DNA from: Gari tellinella
Taxonomy: Eukaryota; Mollusca; Bivalvia; Cardiida; Psammobiidae
Direction: 5' to 3'
Length of the DNA stretch: 64,000 nucleotides
NCBI GenBank assembly: GCA_922989275.2
Contig: OV277868.1
Coordinates: forward strand, 20,518,291-20,582,290
Shown piece by piece: positions 1-12,265 of this stretch. Under the pieces are notes generated by a model. The model saw only the letters and a program-made list of their open reading frames with translations, was not told the origin of the DNA and did not search any database. Position numbers and translations under genes: made by a program. Numbering within the stretch: the stretch's first letter is position 1; each line of letters begins with the position of its first letter.

Positions 1-867
1 TGATTTCTGTTTGTTTTACTAGATCAAGTAGCAAATTATAACAGATCAATGAAAAGTTTGTTAGATTTCTATTAAGACAAGTAGATGCTTAATGCAGATG
101 TAAACAATAAAGATATGTTAGTTCAAACTGAAGTTTAGAAACTGCAGCATTTCAATAGTGTATAATATAGCTTTAAAAGGGCTACCATATCTTGGGATTT
201 TTTCGCGAAAAATTTCGGATTTTTATCCTAACCGATTGTAGCTTAAAACAGGTTAAAAGTAAAGCAGAATACGCCATAAGGCGCATTCTGCTTTACTTTC
301 AATCTGTTGTAAGCTACCATCGGTTAGGATAAAAATTGCGATTGAAAAATAGAACATTTTGAAATCTTAGGGATTTATTTTTTTTTTTTTTTTTTTCCAA
401 AAGTTTATTTCGTATAGTTTACAATCATTGTGTGTGTTTTAACATATAGCTATGCAAGTTTAACTCTAACAGTAGTACATGGTTGACCTCCTACTCCACA
501 GATGCTCATCCAAGCATATCTATTTTACTTCTCCACTGAAAAGTAAGAATTTAATGTTTCGATCTTAATTATCGTTGTGGATACGTACTTTAAGGAGTAG
601 TTCTTATATCTTAGTAGCTGACCGTTTTAAGCAGCCTTAAAGTAAAACAGAGAAGTCCTGATTGAGCATTATGCTTCACTTTTAGTCTGCTCTACCAACT
701 ATCTGTCTTTAAAACTGAAAGAATAGCTATGAAGATAGAGGTCAAGAACGTTATATACATGTATTTATAAGAAAAACAAGCATGTTTACTTACCGCCACA
801 TATCTTATTTACCAATAAGGGTTATATACATATATATATAAAGGTATAGAAGCAGATATAACAAGAA
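1..867. other. Non-coding sequence with D-type hairpins
   Basis: No gene is visible. Positions 215-338 form a long hairpin whose outer arms read ATTTTTATCCTAACCGAT and its complement, around a D-type core (AAAGTAAAGCAGAAT). A decayed D-like hairpin lies near 620-715, and a T-run at about 378-396. The rest is AT-rich sequence without recognisable features. Confidence 0.6.
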
Positions 868-1031
868 AAGGTCAAATCTCGAACAGTCGTTTGTACTTTG
901 ACCATCTCTTGTTGAAAGCATCCCACTCACAATTTCTAAAGGCAACTTGTTTTTCTATAATGTAGTTGGCTTTAAGAATTTTTTTAAAACCCTGTATTTC
1001 TGGTATTGTGTTTTTGTATTTATTATTATAT
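868..1031 (-). mobile_element. 3' coding end of split LINE
   Basis: The reverse strand from about 1029 down to a TGA at 872-874 is open for about 50 codons. It reads like the C-terminal tail of an L1/Tx1-type ORF2: an IPEIQGFKKILKANY stretch, then CEWDAFNKRWSKY near the stop. The rest of the LINE lies on the far side of the 4.1 kb TIR element, at 5158-8595. With a 2-bp AT target duplication removed, the two halves join in the same frame. This is inferred from reading the translation; no alignment was run. Confidence 0.7.
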
Positions 1032-1179
1032 ATGGGCCGTGTCACGACAAAACCTGCCTTAATGACAAAAAAATCGATTTTGGCCTTTTTGCATTTTCTT
1101 TTACATCATTTAATTCTCTTTCCAACCATGTTATTTTTATCACGATGCGCTATGTACTTCTAATGATATGAAGTTTTTA

Positions 1180-2648
1180 AAAATGCGGTATGAGGTAACA
1201 TTCTGATAACATGACGTCAATTCAACGTCAACTTTGTCACGCACTCATAGACGTCATAGAGAATTAACGTTTACAAAAATTTCGCTCCGGGACATCGATT
1301 TAAACTTCATGGGGACGACTTGGACCTGTGTATTTGATATACTTTTCACTTATAGACTAATGTTGAGGTCGGTATATAGTTTTGATGACCTGTGAAATGT
1401 CAAATTGGTCGAGGGCTAAGTTCGAGAAGGCCTATTCATCCTCGGTCAATATCACTGTTCTAAAGATCTCAACATTAATTAGTCTATAGTCATCATATAG
1501 CATAACTAAGTTTACGAAAAATAATAACTACATGTAAATAGTAAACGACTATTGATTTATTTGTCTATACCGAACACAAGCTGAGTCCAGAAAAGTACGT
1601 GAAGTCCTGGGAATGCCGTGTAGACCCATTTGATTTTTACGATAGTGCAAAATCATATAAAACGGGGTCTACATAACGCTTCCAGATCTACTCGCACTTC
1701 CCGGACTCGGTACGCGATCGGTATGTATTAATTAGAAACGATAATGTACAACGGACATGAGACATTGATTATAACATCATACAGTAACATCATTCAACAA
1801 AAAAATTGTTTTTATAAGTCTGGACACGTGTTGTCTTGAAAGACTGGTCTGACATCCTGTGCAAGTACGCCTGTCGCGCCTGGCTCAGTGCCGGCGGATC
1901 CATTACAGCTGGTCGCACTACATGGCAGGGAAGCGGTAGGCTGGATCCCTTCTAAAAGATATTGAAGTAGGCTTCCTCTTCGTCTGCCCCATCCGTACAG
2001 AAACTACGCATGGTTCGGTGGATACAAACCTAAAGTACTGGTACTTCCTGTGAGAGAAAAAAAACATTCATGTGTACAAATTTGCCTTGGTTACTGAACG
2101 CCGACATGTCCACAAGTCTCTCTGAAAGCTGGGCAAGCGTGTCGCAGTCGGAGCGTCTAAAATAAAAAAGTGTATAAAGACAGATTTATACCATACAAAA
2201 TATGTAGCACATTTAGGCAGCAATAAATCGTTTAATTTGTAAATGGTTCAAATTGACTAAAAGCTTTTGTGCGTTCGAGACGCCGAGTTACCCAACCTAT
2301 TTAGGTTAAGACACTTTAGCACGGCGTATTGCGACCGCAGATATGTATAACTGTTAAATATACCTAGGCCATCAAAATGATCTTTGAAAGAACTTGCCTT
2401 ATTATCAAGTAGTTTTCAATTTATTATACCTATATAGCTTTTTAATGTTGGCGAGGCCGCTGTCTACTAAACATCTGGCGTGGCCTGGAACCTGCATGTG
2501 GTACTTAATCTTCAATCAACGAGTAAATCTACATAGAATATTAATACCTAAATCAACGTCTAGCAAATTTGGTTTTGGTGACCTCAAAAAGAAACATTAT
2601 AAGTACAATTTTGTAAGAAAACTCAAATATATAATTATAAGAGAAGTT
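1180..2648. other. Interior of TIR element, no gene seen
   Basis: About 1.5 kb with mixed base composition. No long open frame, RNA gene or repeated unit stands out. GC-richer patches near 1840-2030 and 2280-2340 show no recognisable coding pattern. Confidence 0.5.
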
Positions 2649-4141
2649 TATGGAGCCTTCACATGTACACGGATTTTTCTTACGATTCCTTACGGATTGC
2701 AAACTCGTAGTAAATCGTAAGCATCCGCAAATGACCCATTAGTGTCCGTAAATAACTAACAAGTATCCGTAAGGATTCGTGGAAGAAGATGCCCGTTTTG
2801 TTATGTCAAATTTTTTCTTACGATTGTCTACGGAGTTATTCTTCCGTAAATCACTCATAAAAACGATCCGTTGAGTATCGCAAACCGGTTGTAACAACAC
2901 GTTATCCTCCGTAAACAGCCCGCAATGATCCGTAAACCCCGCGTAACGTGTTCGTAGTCATCCGTGGTATTATCGTTGAGATTTTCCGTAAAAAAGGCAT
3001 ACTCTTGTCAAAAAGACCACAACAATCTCAGTGAAATATTTTTTTCAGTCATGTCGATGTTCTCTCACATCATGCCAGTTGTCGAATGATGACACATTAG
3101 AAATTGAATACCTTTTGGTCCTAAAATGGTCAAACGCGTCAGTTCTCTTAGGTAAATCGTTACAGTTCATGCAGGTGCCTTCACGAAGTTCACATACACG
3201 CATGTTTCTTATCTCCAAACCGTAGTCAATCGCAAACGTCCGGAAATAAATCGTTAACATCCGTAAATACATCGCAGATGTCCGTAAACAATCCGTTACC
3301 ATACGCAAAACTCGACGACATCCGTAAGCCTCCGTAAGACGAAAATCAATTTTTTTGACATGTGAAAAACTTTTCTACGATAGACTACGATAGACCACGG
3401 ATGGACTTTTCCGTAAACAACTCGTAAATAATCCGTAACAATCCGCAACTTCTCGTAACTCGTTCGTAACATCACGTAACCCTAATAGTTGCAAACATTT
3501 AACATCCGGATTAGACTGCGCGTGACGCTACCTATCATCAGGACTTACTCTGATTGAGACTCTTATCTAATAGTTTGAGAAATTTTAGAAAAATCTTATA
3601 TAATAACAGTCAGTAGCACACGTCAATTGTTGCAGGCAGTGATATTACGTTCGTTTTACGATTAAGCCCATTCACTGTCATCACGTGATGCGCTTTGAAC
3701 AATTTTCATTTGCGTTTATTTATCAAATTTAATGTAAGGTATTTTGATTAAAGGAGTATAAAATTTAGTGTCAATCAGTTTGGATCCTGACCAGATGCCG
3801 CGTTACGCGACGCCTGGTCAGAATCCAAACCCTTTGCAAGTAATCATTGTACTCGGGTTAAGGCAGTGAAGGGGTAAGTACAATCAAACTTGTTTCGAGT
3901 GACCTTTATTTGAAAGACTTTCAGGTAGTTACAAACAGGTGCGACTGCTAAATAACGCGGGTGAGTTTTGCCGTAAATATATCGTAATAACTAGTAAGAA
4001 ACCGTAAATAGCACGTAAAAACACGTAAGAAATCTTAATTCACTCTTAAAGTGGAATAAATCGTAAGGAGCTGTATACTTTTACGAACGTGTGCCATCTG
4101 TAAGGAAATCGTAGAAATTCCGTGTATTTGAAGGCCCCATA
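2649..4141. mobile_element. Foldback element rich in CCGTAA motifs
   Basis: The ends are imperfect inverted repeats of about 48 bp: the left reads TATGGAGCCTTCACATG and the right is its near complement. The interior is filled with short degenerate units such as ATCCGTAA, TCGTAA and CCGTAAATA, on one strand in the left half and continuing to the right end. A B2-type hairpin element (3661-3876) sits inside. No coding frame is seen. It lies nested within the 4.1 kb TIR element. Confidence 0.65.
3661..3876. mobile_element. B2 hairpin element in foldback
   Basis: It runs from CCCATTCACTGTCATCACG to GGCAGTGAAGGGGTAA, which are inverted ends. The central hairpin at about 3777-3832 is TTTGGATCCTGACCAG, GCCGCGTTACGCG, then the complement. 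It matches the B2 copies at 11902 and 17450. Confidence 0.7.
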
Positions 4142-4359
4142 AGATAAACAATCCAAAAATTCATAGATCTAAGAGATCTATTCAGATAATGATGCCATGT
4201 TTTCATTTTCAATGAAAGTGGTCATTTTATTCGTCCGAAATGGAATTAATTGACATTGTAGGTATTATTATATAACATGAAAGCTGTGTTACTGATCTAA
4301 AACGAGTTATTACGTTGATCAAATAACAATAACAGCAAAAAGTAGAAAAAAAAATATCA

Positions 4360-4432
4360 TCGCCTTTAGCAAGAATTGAACTCGGATACTCCGGCTTGGA
4401 AAGCGAGGGACATATCCACTGGACCAAGGGGG
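4360..4432 (-). repeat. tRNA-Gly(TCC)-like pseudogene
   Basis: On the reverse strand an A-box-like TGGTCCAGTGGA is followed by a TTTCCAA anticodon-type loop (TCC) and a B-box-like AGTTCAATTCT at normal tRNA spacing. The acceptor arms (CCCCTTGG and CTAAAGGCG) pair poorly. It is probably a decayed tRNA pseudogene or SINE head rather than a working tRNA. Confidence 0.45.
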
Positions 4433-5157
4433 ACGTTATAATTTTGTCGACGTTGATTTGGTTACTTGAATAATCTCGGGAGTGAAAACAAAAACTAATG
4501 CAAGTGCCAATAATATACCATTTTATCAATTGTTTATTGTTAGTTAAATTAACACATCTAGATCTAATTAATTCACGACCATTTACATAAAATCTACAGA
4601 AAAAAACGTCAAACAAGCTTAAACGTTTCATAATTAAAGTGTGCTTGGCGATCTAAAAATAGATTCACAAAGCCTCCAGACACCAGTATTCAAAGTTATG
4701 ATTCACTCCGGATTAAAATATAGAGTGAAATGTAGAATTTATGTCGATTTAAAAAAAAAAGCATTTTGTCTGCATATATACATGAGTGTAAATGTTTGAG
4801 AAAGGAAAGTGAAAGCATAAAGCTATCGATACCTGTTGTGGGAGTGGAGAGGTCATGTTTGTTTACTTTCACTTTTTCCTTAAACAGCTCTACGCTTGGA
4901 ATTCTAGATCTAGGGAGACCTGTGCATAGAATAATTATAATAAGAAGAATAAAATGTAGATCTAAACTCACCTCTAAATCGTTGTCCATTTATCCAGGTA
5001 TTTATGGTGGTATTGAACTAAGAAAATCCGATCTATTGAATGTCAAGGTGAAATTGCGCGGCACTTTTACTGAAAATTATGACGTCAAACTTTATCGGGG
5101 TTTTCCGACGTTATGACGCTATGTCATTAAGGCAGGTTTTGTCACGACACGGCCCAT

Positions 5158-8100
5158 ATGTATTTCTTGGCCAAAAGTATTATCCAGTTTTTTTATTAAG
5201 TCTGTTTCTTTGGAGTGCATTATGCCTAAAAAGATGTCTGTTTTTGAAAAATCAAGTTCGGAAAAAAAGTAAAATTTGAAATCAACCAACCTTTTATATT
5301 TGTCCAAAAGTTTTTTATTATTTCACAATCTGAAAAGAGATGTATAAATGTTTCAGTTTGCTGACCACAGAAACTGCAACTTTCATCATCTTTTATTCCT
5401 ATTGACTTCAGATATTTATTTGTTGCCAGAATCCTGTGTAAAATTTTGTATTGGAACCATCTTAGGTTCGAGTCTCTGGTTATTTTTTGTAAATTGCTGT
5501 ATATATTTTTAAAGTTAAAGTTGTTATTTAAGTTGAGTTCAATTCTCCATTTTGCTTCCGCTTTTGGAGGAGCACTGCAATTTAATATGGTTTGATAAAT
5601 TTTTTGCGAGCCTTTTTCATCTAAAGTGATCAATTTTATTGCTTTTGGCCAAACTGGTCTAATCAGGTTTAGTTCTTGTGTTTCTATTTGTAGATCATTT
5701 TTTAGTCTATTTAAAGTACCTAATAAACCGTTATATTGAATGAAGTTTGTGTCTATTTCTAATCTGTTACGGATTTCCTCCAGGTTGCTAAAATTGCCGT
5801 TAGCGTTTATAAGATCTGCTATGAAAAGAATATTCTTATTGATAAAAGATCTATAAATAATCGTTTTGCCTCCGACCTTCACTAGGGGGTTATGCCATAA
5901 TGGCTGAGATAAAAAAGTCTTCCCAGGTTAATACATGAACAGTTTTGTTAAAATGAATCCAAGCATTAAAAACATCTTTCCAGAATGCATTATTTATATT
6001 CTTGAGTTTGTTTTGTAAAAAGTTAATACCATAGTTAAAAATTTCGTTTACTTCTTGGAAATTGTTTTCTAGAATGTTGATCCACTTACTGTTATCTTTT
6101 AAGATCCTACGTATCCATGTTACTTTTGTTAAGTCAATAAATGTTAATAAATTGATCATCTTTAAACCCCCGTCAGAATATTGTTGTGTTATTGTGTTTC
6201 TTTTGATTTTATCTGGTTTGTTGTTCCATAGAAATTTGAAAAATATTGAGTTTAATTCTTTTAGTATATTGTTTGTGGGGTTTGGTAGAGATTGAAACAG
6301 GTGATTTAATTTTGAAACTGCGAGGCTTTTAAGAACCGTAATTTTTCCGAATGGTGTCAATATCCTTTTAGACCAATTCATTAAAAGTGATTTAATTTCT
6401 CTAATTTTTTCGGGATAGTTAAGATTGTTGATTTCTTCTAAATTAACATGGAAATTAATTCCTAAAACACGGAATTTACCCTTTTCCCAACATAGATTCT
6501 TATCTTCAAAGTGTTTTTCCTCGCTCGCTTTCTTACTGCCAAACCATACGGCTTTAGTTTTTTCAATATTTATGTGAAGGCCGGAGGCGTCAGCATAGAA
6601 TTTTAATGTTTTAAGAGCAAATTTTAGAGATTTTTCAGTTGCATCAAGTGTGAGAGTTGTATCGTCAGCATATTGAGATATGAGATGCTCTTCATTACCC
6701 ACTTTTATACCTTTTATGTTTTTATTGTTTTTGATCATTATTCCCTTGCCTACATCCTCTTGAAATATTGAACCACTCTGATATTTTCCCATTTACTAGA
6801 ACACATGATTTTATATTATTGTAAAAAAGGTTTATCCACTTGATAAATGAGTTATCAAAGTTAAAGAAATTGAGGGGTTTTGTTATAAAGGGCCAGGAAA
6901 TAGAATCAAATGCTTTTTCAAAATCAATAAGTAATAAGAGACCGGGTATTTTGTTTTCTTCAGTATATTGTATTAAATCATATAGTCTTCTTATATTCTC
7001 CCCAATAAATCTGCCTTTAATAAAAACCTGTTTGATCTTCACTTATCAATATAGGTAAAACATGTTTAATTCTGTTTGCAATGCAAGCAGAAACTATTTT
7101 ATAAGTTATATTTAAAAGTGAGATAGGCCTCCAGTTTTTCAAATACTGTTTGTCCTTATCACCCTTTGGGATACAAGTAATGAGCCCTTCTTTTTGTGTG
7201 TTTGATAACTCACCAGCTTCTAAAATTGATTGACCTAATCAAAAAATCGCCAATGTCTTTCCAAAAAAACTTTAAAAATTCTACTGTAAATCCATCTGAT
7301 CCGGGGCTTTTATTATTTTTCATATTTTTTAAGACTTTTGCTGCTTCTTCTTTTGTAATTTTACCTTCCATGTGATGTTTTTGGTTTTCCTCTAGTTTTT
7401 TTATTTCAGTTTCATGGAAATATTCATTTAAATTTATATCAGTGGTATTTCTATCTGAATAAAGATGAGCATAAAAGTATTTTGCTTGATTAACTATTTC
7501 TGTCTGTGATTCTGTTTTACTACCATCATTTTTAATTAGTGCTGGCATTTGTTTACTAATAAAATTTCTATTATCTAAATTGCAAAAATATTTTGTTACC
7601 TTTTCCCCTTTATCTAACCATATTGCCCTTGATCTTACCATCAGACCTTGTAATTTGTTTTCTCGTATTTCTGTCAGTTCGTTTACTTTATCAGATATTA
7701 AGTTTTTATTTTCTTCTTCGTTTTCTTCAAGTTTTGTTATCTCATTAATTAGCAATTTTTCCTTTTGATCCGTTTTTTTTTTGTAACTACATGTAGAGTA
7801 TGAAATTGTTTTCCCTCTAATATTCATTAATAATACTTCAAAAAATAGTTGATCATTAGTAGTTAAAATAATATTTTTGTTGTCAGTCGAATTTTGATTT
7901 TGGTTAGGTTCACTATATTGTACTTTAGTTTCATCAATTACTGTTTTTATCTGTTATATATATTGTTGCTCTTTTAATAAAGAATTGTTAAACTTCCAAA
8001 AAGGTCGGTCTCGTTCTATTTCCTGTCCCTTTATAGTTAGGGTGATAATAGAGTGGTCGCTCTTGTAACCAATTTCAATTTTTGTTTCACTGATGTTACT

Positions 8101-8595
8101 GAAGAGATTTTGAGAGATAAGAAAGAAGTCTAACCTACCGTGTTTGTTACCATTTTTGGTCCGCCATGTATACTTTTGTGATTCAATGTTTAGTTCTCTC
8201 CATATATCAATGAGGTTTAGTTCTGCGCATATGTCAAGCACTTTTTCTCTTGCTCTTGGGTTATTAATATTAACATAGTGTTTTGTATCCTTCTCCGGAT
8301 TCATGACTAAATTAAAATCTCCTGTCCAGATAATGTATTCATTATTAGCAGCTATTAAATCTTGTTTAATGGTGTCAAAAAATGCAGGATTATCAATATT
8401 TGGACCATACATATTTATCAATGAGATTTTTTTACCTTCAAATTCAATTTCAATAAAAAGTTTGTTTCCTTGTGCATCTTTTTTTGTATTAAGTATTTTA
8501 TATTCACAGTTATTATTAAAAAGGATTGCTGTTCCTCTTGATTGGCTGTTGAAACTATTAAATATACAATCATACCCCCACTGAGTTCTTATGTA
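5158..8595 (-). mobile_element. 5'-truncated decayed Tx1/L1-like LINE
   Basis: Reverse-strand ORF2 of a non-LTR retrotransposon, broken into several frames. An endonuclease domain lies at about 8590-7954: QSRGTAILF, YGPN, GDFNLV, GRLDFFLIS and the catalytic SDHS. Reverse transcriptase lies at about 7827-6000: SPGSDGFTVEF, LIDFEKAFDSI, SRGCRQG and the catalytic YADD. A C-terminal Cys/His knuckle, CSFCGQQTETFIHLFSDC, lies near 5400. The SPGSDGFTVEFLKFFW and SGLHINIEKTKAVW blocks suggest the Tx1/L1 group. The first part of the endonuclease and ORF1 are missing: a stop lies just upstream of 8595. Frameshifts, and a deletion right after SRGCRQG, make the copy inactive. The final ~50 codons are at 868-1031. 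Confidence 0.9.
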
Positions 8596-9230
8596 TTTTT
8601 ATATCTATTCATATATTATATGAGTGTGTTAATCGGTGTGATTCCTGAGAAGATGACACAGTTGTTTCCGTCTTATCAGGATACAAATCTATTAAAGTTA
8701 AAAATTGCCTTGCTGTTTCATAATAAAAATGATAATTGATAAAAGGTACTATAACATTGTGTACCCAGTCGGTCACTCCTACGAAAGGAACGAACTAGAA
8801 GTTGACATATATGTAGTACATGTACAAGAGGTATAAACATGTTTACAATTGCAAGTGTTTAGTGTAAACCACCCCTCTGTCAAACTATCATCTTTTGCTA
8901 AAAAACATAGATACATGTGCCTTTAACTTATATCAATATGCGTGTTATAGATGCATTTATGGCCCTGTAACACTACATCGTTTTAGCCAGCGTATGCCAA
9001 AAAGTATAGAAAATGTATCCAAATTCTCTAATCGTTGACAACTTGACATACGCTGACCTATAAATGGGTTTTCGAAGTTTGCCGGATCCACCATCTCTCT
9101 AATGACATGGACTACTGACATGTGCCTGGTGTGAACCCCATTTATAAACCGTGTATTAACCTGTATATTATATTTATGTGCAGTTCTTCTATTAACTACT
9201 AATATCTATGATATTTATGCCACTTATTAC
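8596..9230. other. No feature recognised
   Basis: AT-rich sequence between the LINE and the first family A MITE. No coding frame, hairpin core or TIR element is evident. TACATGTA occurs near 8818. Confidence 0.5.
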
Positions 9231-9480
9231 TACAGTGGAGAAAACGTTATTCTTTCCCAATAAACGCGTTTACGCTGAATCTATTATTTCCGATGCAAAT
9301 AGTTTGGAGCCAGATCAGACGCCGGGTAACCCGGCGTCTGATCTGGCTCAAAACTGTTTTCCACCAAGAGAACATGACTTATCAAAATTGTCCATAAGTT
9401 GCACTTTTCTACGTTTTAGTGTTTTGCGTTTGCGTTTGCGTTTCGTTTAAACGGGAAATAATAACGTATTCTCCACTGTA
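9231..9480 (+). mobile_element. Family A MITE, full length
   Basis: It has TACAGTGGAGAA at the left and TTCTCCACTGTA at the right, 250 bp long. The left arm has the CCCAATAAACGCG form, here called plus. The central hairpin GCCAGATCAGACGCCGGG is a near-perfect palindrome. Confidence 0.9.
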
Positions 9481-9567
9481 TATATTTAGAATGTATCCTG
9501 TGTGTATGATGAGCCGGAAGCCTAAGTAAGCGAATAAATGTTTTGACTCTGACTTTTAGTATAAATC

Positions 9568-9770
9568 TACAGTGGAGAAGATGTTAATTCTGTTCAGTTT
9601 AAACGCAAAAGAAACGCAAACGAATTGCAATAAAATGTAGAAAAAATGACAACTGTTGACAATGATGACTTTATTTTTTAATCAGAGCGGTGGGCTATCC
9701 GGCGTCTGATCTGGTTCCAAACTGTTTGTAATGGAAATAAGAGCTTTAGCGTAAACGCGGATATGTGTTT
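9568..9770 (-). mobile_element. Family A MITE, decayed
   Basis: The left TIR TACAGTGGAGAAGATG and the AAACGCAAAAGAAACGC arm are clear. The hairpin keeps only its right side (CCGGCGTCTGATCTGG) and the right TIR is lost. Confidence 0.7.
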
Positions 9771-10164
9771 ACATTTACTCAATAATTGCATAAAATGTAT
9801 TAAAAGTTTCGTTTGAGACCGTTCATACGTGGTTATGCAACAAGGGAGAGAATACATGACAATAATAGAGGCGACATTAGGAAACTTGCCTCCCTTGAGG
9901 TACTGAAAAATATGGTTGTTCTCTCAGCGCCAATAGGCGTAATATGGCTCAAAACATTTATATAAATTGTAATTGGTCATTGATCTGTATTTTGTGTCAT
10001 TTGTACTTAGCTTCGTTGAAACAGGAAACAATAACTTTCCCTATACATTTTCAAAATGTGAGGGCTGCCATTTTTGCGGACTGTTTTCCGAAATCTTCGG
10101 ATTTCTGCTCTTACTTTCAAAATTTTAAATGAACGACTTTTGTTTTACTTATGTGTTATTGGAA

Positions 10165-10280
10165 TAGCTGTCAAACAGTTCAGTTCCAGACCAGACGCCG
10201 CGTTACGCGGTGTCTGATCTAGATCCAAACTGTTTGCAAAATTGTGTTTGTGCCATAGAGCCTGTCAGTGAAAGGGTTAA
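10165..10280. mobile_element. B2 element fragment
   Basis: The hairpin CCAGACCAGACGCCGCG with its complement is followed by AAACTGTTTGCAAA and ends GTGAAAGGGTTAA. The left part is degraded. Confidence 0.6.
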
Positions 10281-10822
10281 AGGTACGACTTATAGATTGG
10301 TAATTTGAAACTATAATAAGCAACTTATTCGGCCTTAGTGGTCAATTCCTGCGCACCACAACGACCGACCGTTGTAAAATACCGTTTCACAACGGTAGAA
10401 CATAGGTTATTTCGATTCTAACATGACCAGATTTAAAGAAATTCATTAGAAAGGAAATCAAATGTTCCATACTTATTTCCTCAGCGGATGCAGTTTTTCG
10501 ACCGAATAACTTTTTCCGCGGCATTACAAGAATCTAACACCCAACAGCAAATTTACATTTACCGATCCACAATCTGGCATAGAACAAACATCACATGAAA
10601 CAAATGGTTAAAAGTATATGGTCTTTACGGGCTATATGAATAACGTAAGAAATTTCAAAAACATATAACGTATGAACGCACGAGGTCACGTCATGTCATA
10701 TAACCGCGGAAGGAGCGGGGTAGAGAAGAGCGTTGTAAAACGTCTCAGGTATACCACGCTGGACCTGTTCTTTGTTTATAGAGACGAATTCACGTGTCAT
10801 GTTAGAATGTAATTTTGACTAT
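10281..10822. other. No feature recognised
   Basis: Unique-looking sequence. I see no coding frame or known repeat in it. Confidence 0.5.
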
Positions 10823-10970
10823 GTAATATAATCTGAGTGGCAAACAGTTTGGAGCCTGATCAGATTCCAGGTTACCCGGCGTCTGAGCTGGCTCCATACT
10901 GTTTGCAATGGAAATAATAGGTTTAGCGTAAACGCGTTTATTCGGTAAGAATAACGTCTTCTCCACTGTA
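10823..10970 (-). mobile_element. Family A MITE, right half
   Basis: The hairpin core (GAGCCTGATCAGATTCCAGG) through the right TIR ACGTCTTCTCCACTGTA is present. The left arm is missing. Confidence 0.8.
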
Positions 10971-11189
10971 ACACACTCAATTTATAAAGTTCTAGTGATT
11001 TATCCAAGATATTTTTACTAAAGGCAAAAACCTTTAATAGATATTGTTTTCTTTGAGCCTTTACCACCAAGATGTGAAACAGTTTAAATCCAGGCTTACT
11101 CGGCGTCTCATATGGACCCACACTGTTTGTAAACTGTTTGCAACAGACAGAGCACGTTCTCCTGCAGCGTTTAGAAGTTTAACTTATCC

Positions 11190-11440
11190 AACCCTGAACT
11201 ACTTAATGGACAATTCCAATTTCAAACTAAGTCTAGTCCATGTTTTGACTTTATAGGGTTGATTTTAACAATAAAACGACAAACAGTGTAGACCCTGGTC
11301 AGATGGCTCCTTAAGGAGCCCTCTGATCAGGGTCTACTCTGATTACATTGGACAAGTGTAATCCTCACATGTACACTGATTGTAAATTAGACGTATATAT
11401 GTACTCGTCGCTAGTGTTAGATTTGTTAAGCAGACGACAT
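11190..11440. mobile_element. Family C hairpin element
   Basis: The central hairpin at about 11285-11337 is GTAGACCCTGGTCAGATGGC, CTCCTTAAGGAG, then its complement. The flanks (CTAGTCCATGTTTTGAC, and GTACTCGTCGCTAG at the right) match the C copies near 22035-22245 and 12942-13030. Confidence 0.65.
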
Positions 11441-11653
11441 TGTGGAAGTACAAAAATTAAAAGTGCAAGGTGAAATTGTTACAAAGCAAAGTTTCAATCG
11501 AACTTGATCAATGTGATCTGCCGTATTCTGACCTCCTACTGTGTGTAATTACTCGAGTATATCGGCCATCGGTGTGGTTCCCGGCTAATAGGAAATCAAT
11601 TACTGTAAAACCTCTTTCCAGCGACCGAATGAGTTCCCTATCGTTTGTGATGT

Positions 11654-11903
11654 TACAGTGGTAAATACGCTATTCCTACCCATTTACGCGTTAATCTATG
11701 CGTAAGAAACGCATAGTGAACGGTTACATGTAACGAACGCTTAACGAACTGTTAACGCCTAACGATCTTAGCCGTTTAAACGCGTTAATAAACTATTATA
11801 CCAGAGATGCTGCGATTGGTGCTTCAGGTATCCGTTTTACGCGGAGATTTCGGATCTTATCGACTTTTAAAGAGTGGGTAGGAATAGCGTATTTACCACT
11901 GTA
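11654..11903. mobile_element. Family M MITE, sister of family A
   Basis: Perfect inverted ends of about 28 bp begin TACAGTGGTAAATACGCTAT. Total length is 250 bp, the same as family A, and the end layout is parallel (CAGTGG, then TATTC, then CCC). The interior has its own hairpins (ATGCGTAAGAAACGCAT; CGTTACATGTAACG) instead of the A core. The ends carry TA. Confidence 0.8.
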
Positions 11904-12118
11904 TCCCCTTCACTGTCTTACCCCGAGTACACTAGTAATTTCAAAAGCAGTTTGGATCCTGATCAGACGCCGCGTAACGCGGCGTCTGATTAGGATACAA
12001 ACTGTTGACACTTTTTTCAATATTTCATAAGTCAAAATAACTAAATATTTAATTTTGGAAATAAAAGCAGACGACAATTGTTTAAAATTTATGACGTCAT
12101 GGCAGCGAAGGGATTAAC
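11902..12118. mobile_element. B2 hairpin element
   Basis: It has the left CCCCTTCACTGTCTTACCCC end. The hairpin TTTGGATCCTGATCAGACGC with its complement is followed by AAGCAGACGACAATTG and ends GCGAAGGGATTAAC. It directly abuts the family M element. Confidence 0.7.
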
Positions 12119-12265
12119 GTATGAACGTCTGAAACTGCAAATGGACACTTTACGTTCCAATTAACCCTTTTATGGTCAACATGTTCGGAAGATATTTACC
12201 CATTCACCGATTTATTGTCGTCTGCTTCAGTATTGGTGTCTGCAAGATAAGTTTCAAAGTTAGAT

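Larger units (their letters stand above)
1032..5157. mobile_element. 4.1 kb TIR element inserted in LINE
   Basis: The ends at 1032-1067 and 5122-5157 are perfect 36-bp inverted repeats beginning ATGGGCCGTGTCACGAC. Two-base AT or TA repeats flank both ends, but the AT-rich context makes the exact duplication ambiguous. LINE coding sequence continues on both sides, so this is a real insertion. I find no transposase frame inside, so it is probably non-autonomous. It contains the foldback element at 2649-4141 and a tRNA-Gly-like stretch near 4360-4432. GACGTCA-type motifs occur near both ends (about 1213-1250 and 5081-5120). Confidence 0.75.

Noticed and set aside
4227..5116. Overlapping 97-134 codon frames on both strands
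   Set aside because: No domain, no consistent coding character, and they lie inside the 4.1 kb transposon, partly across the tRNA-like stretch.
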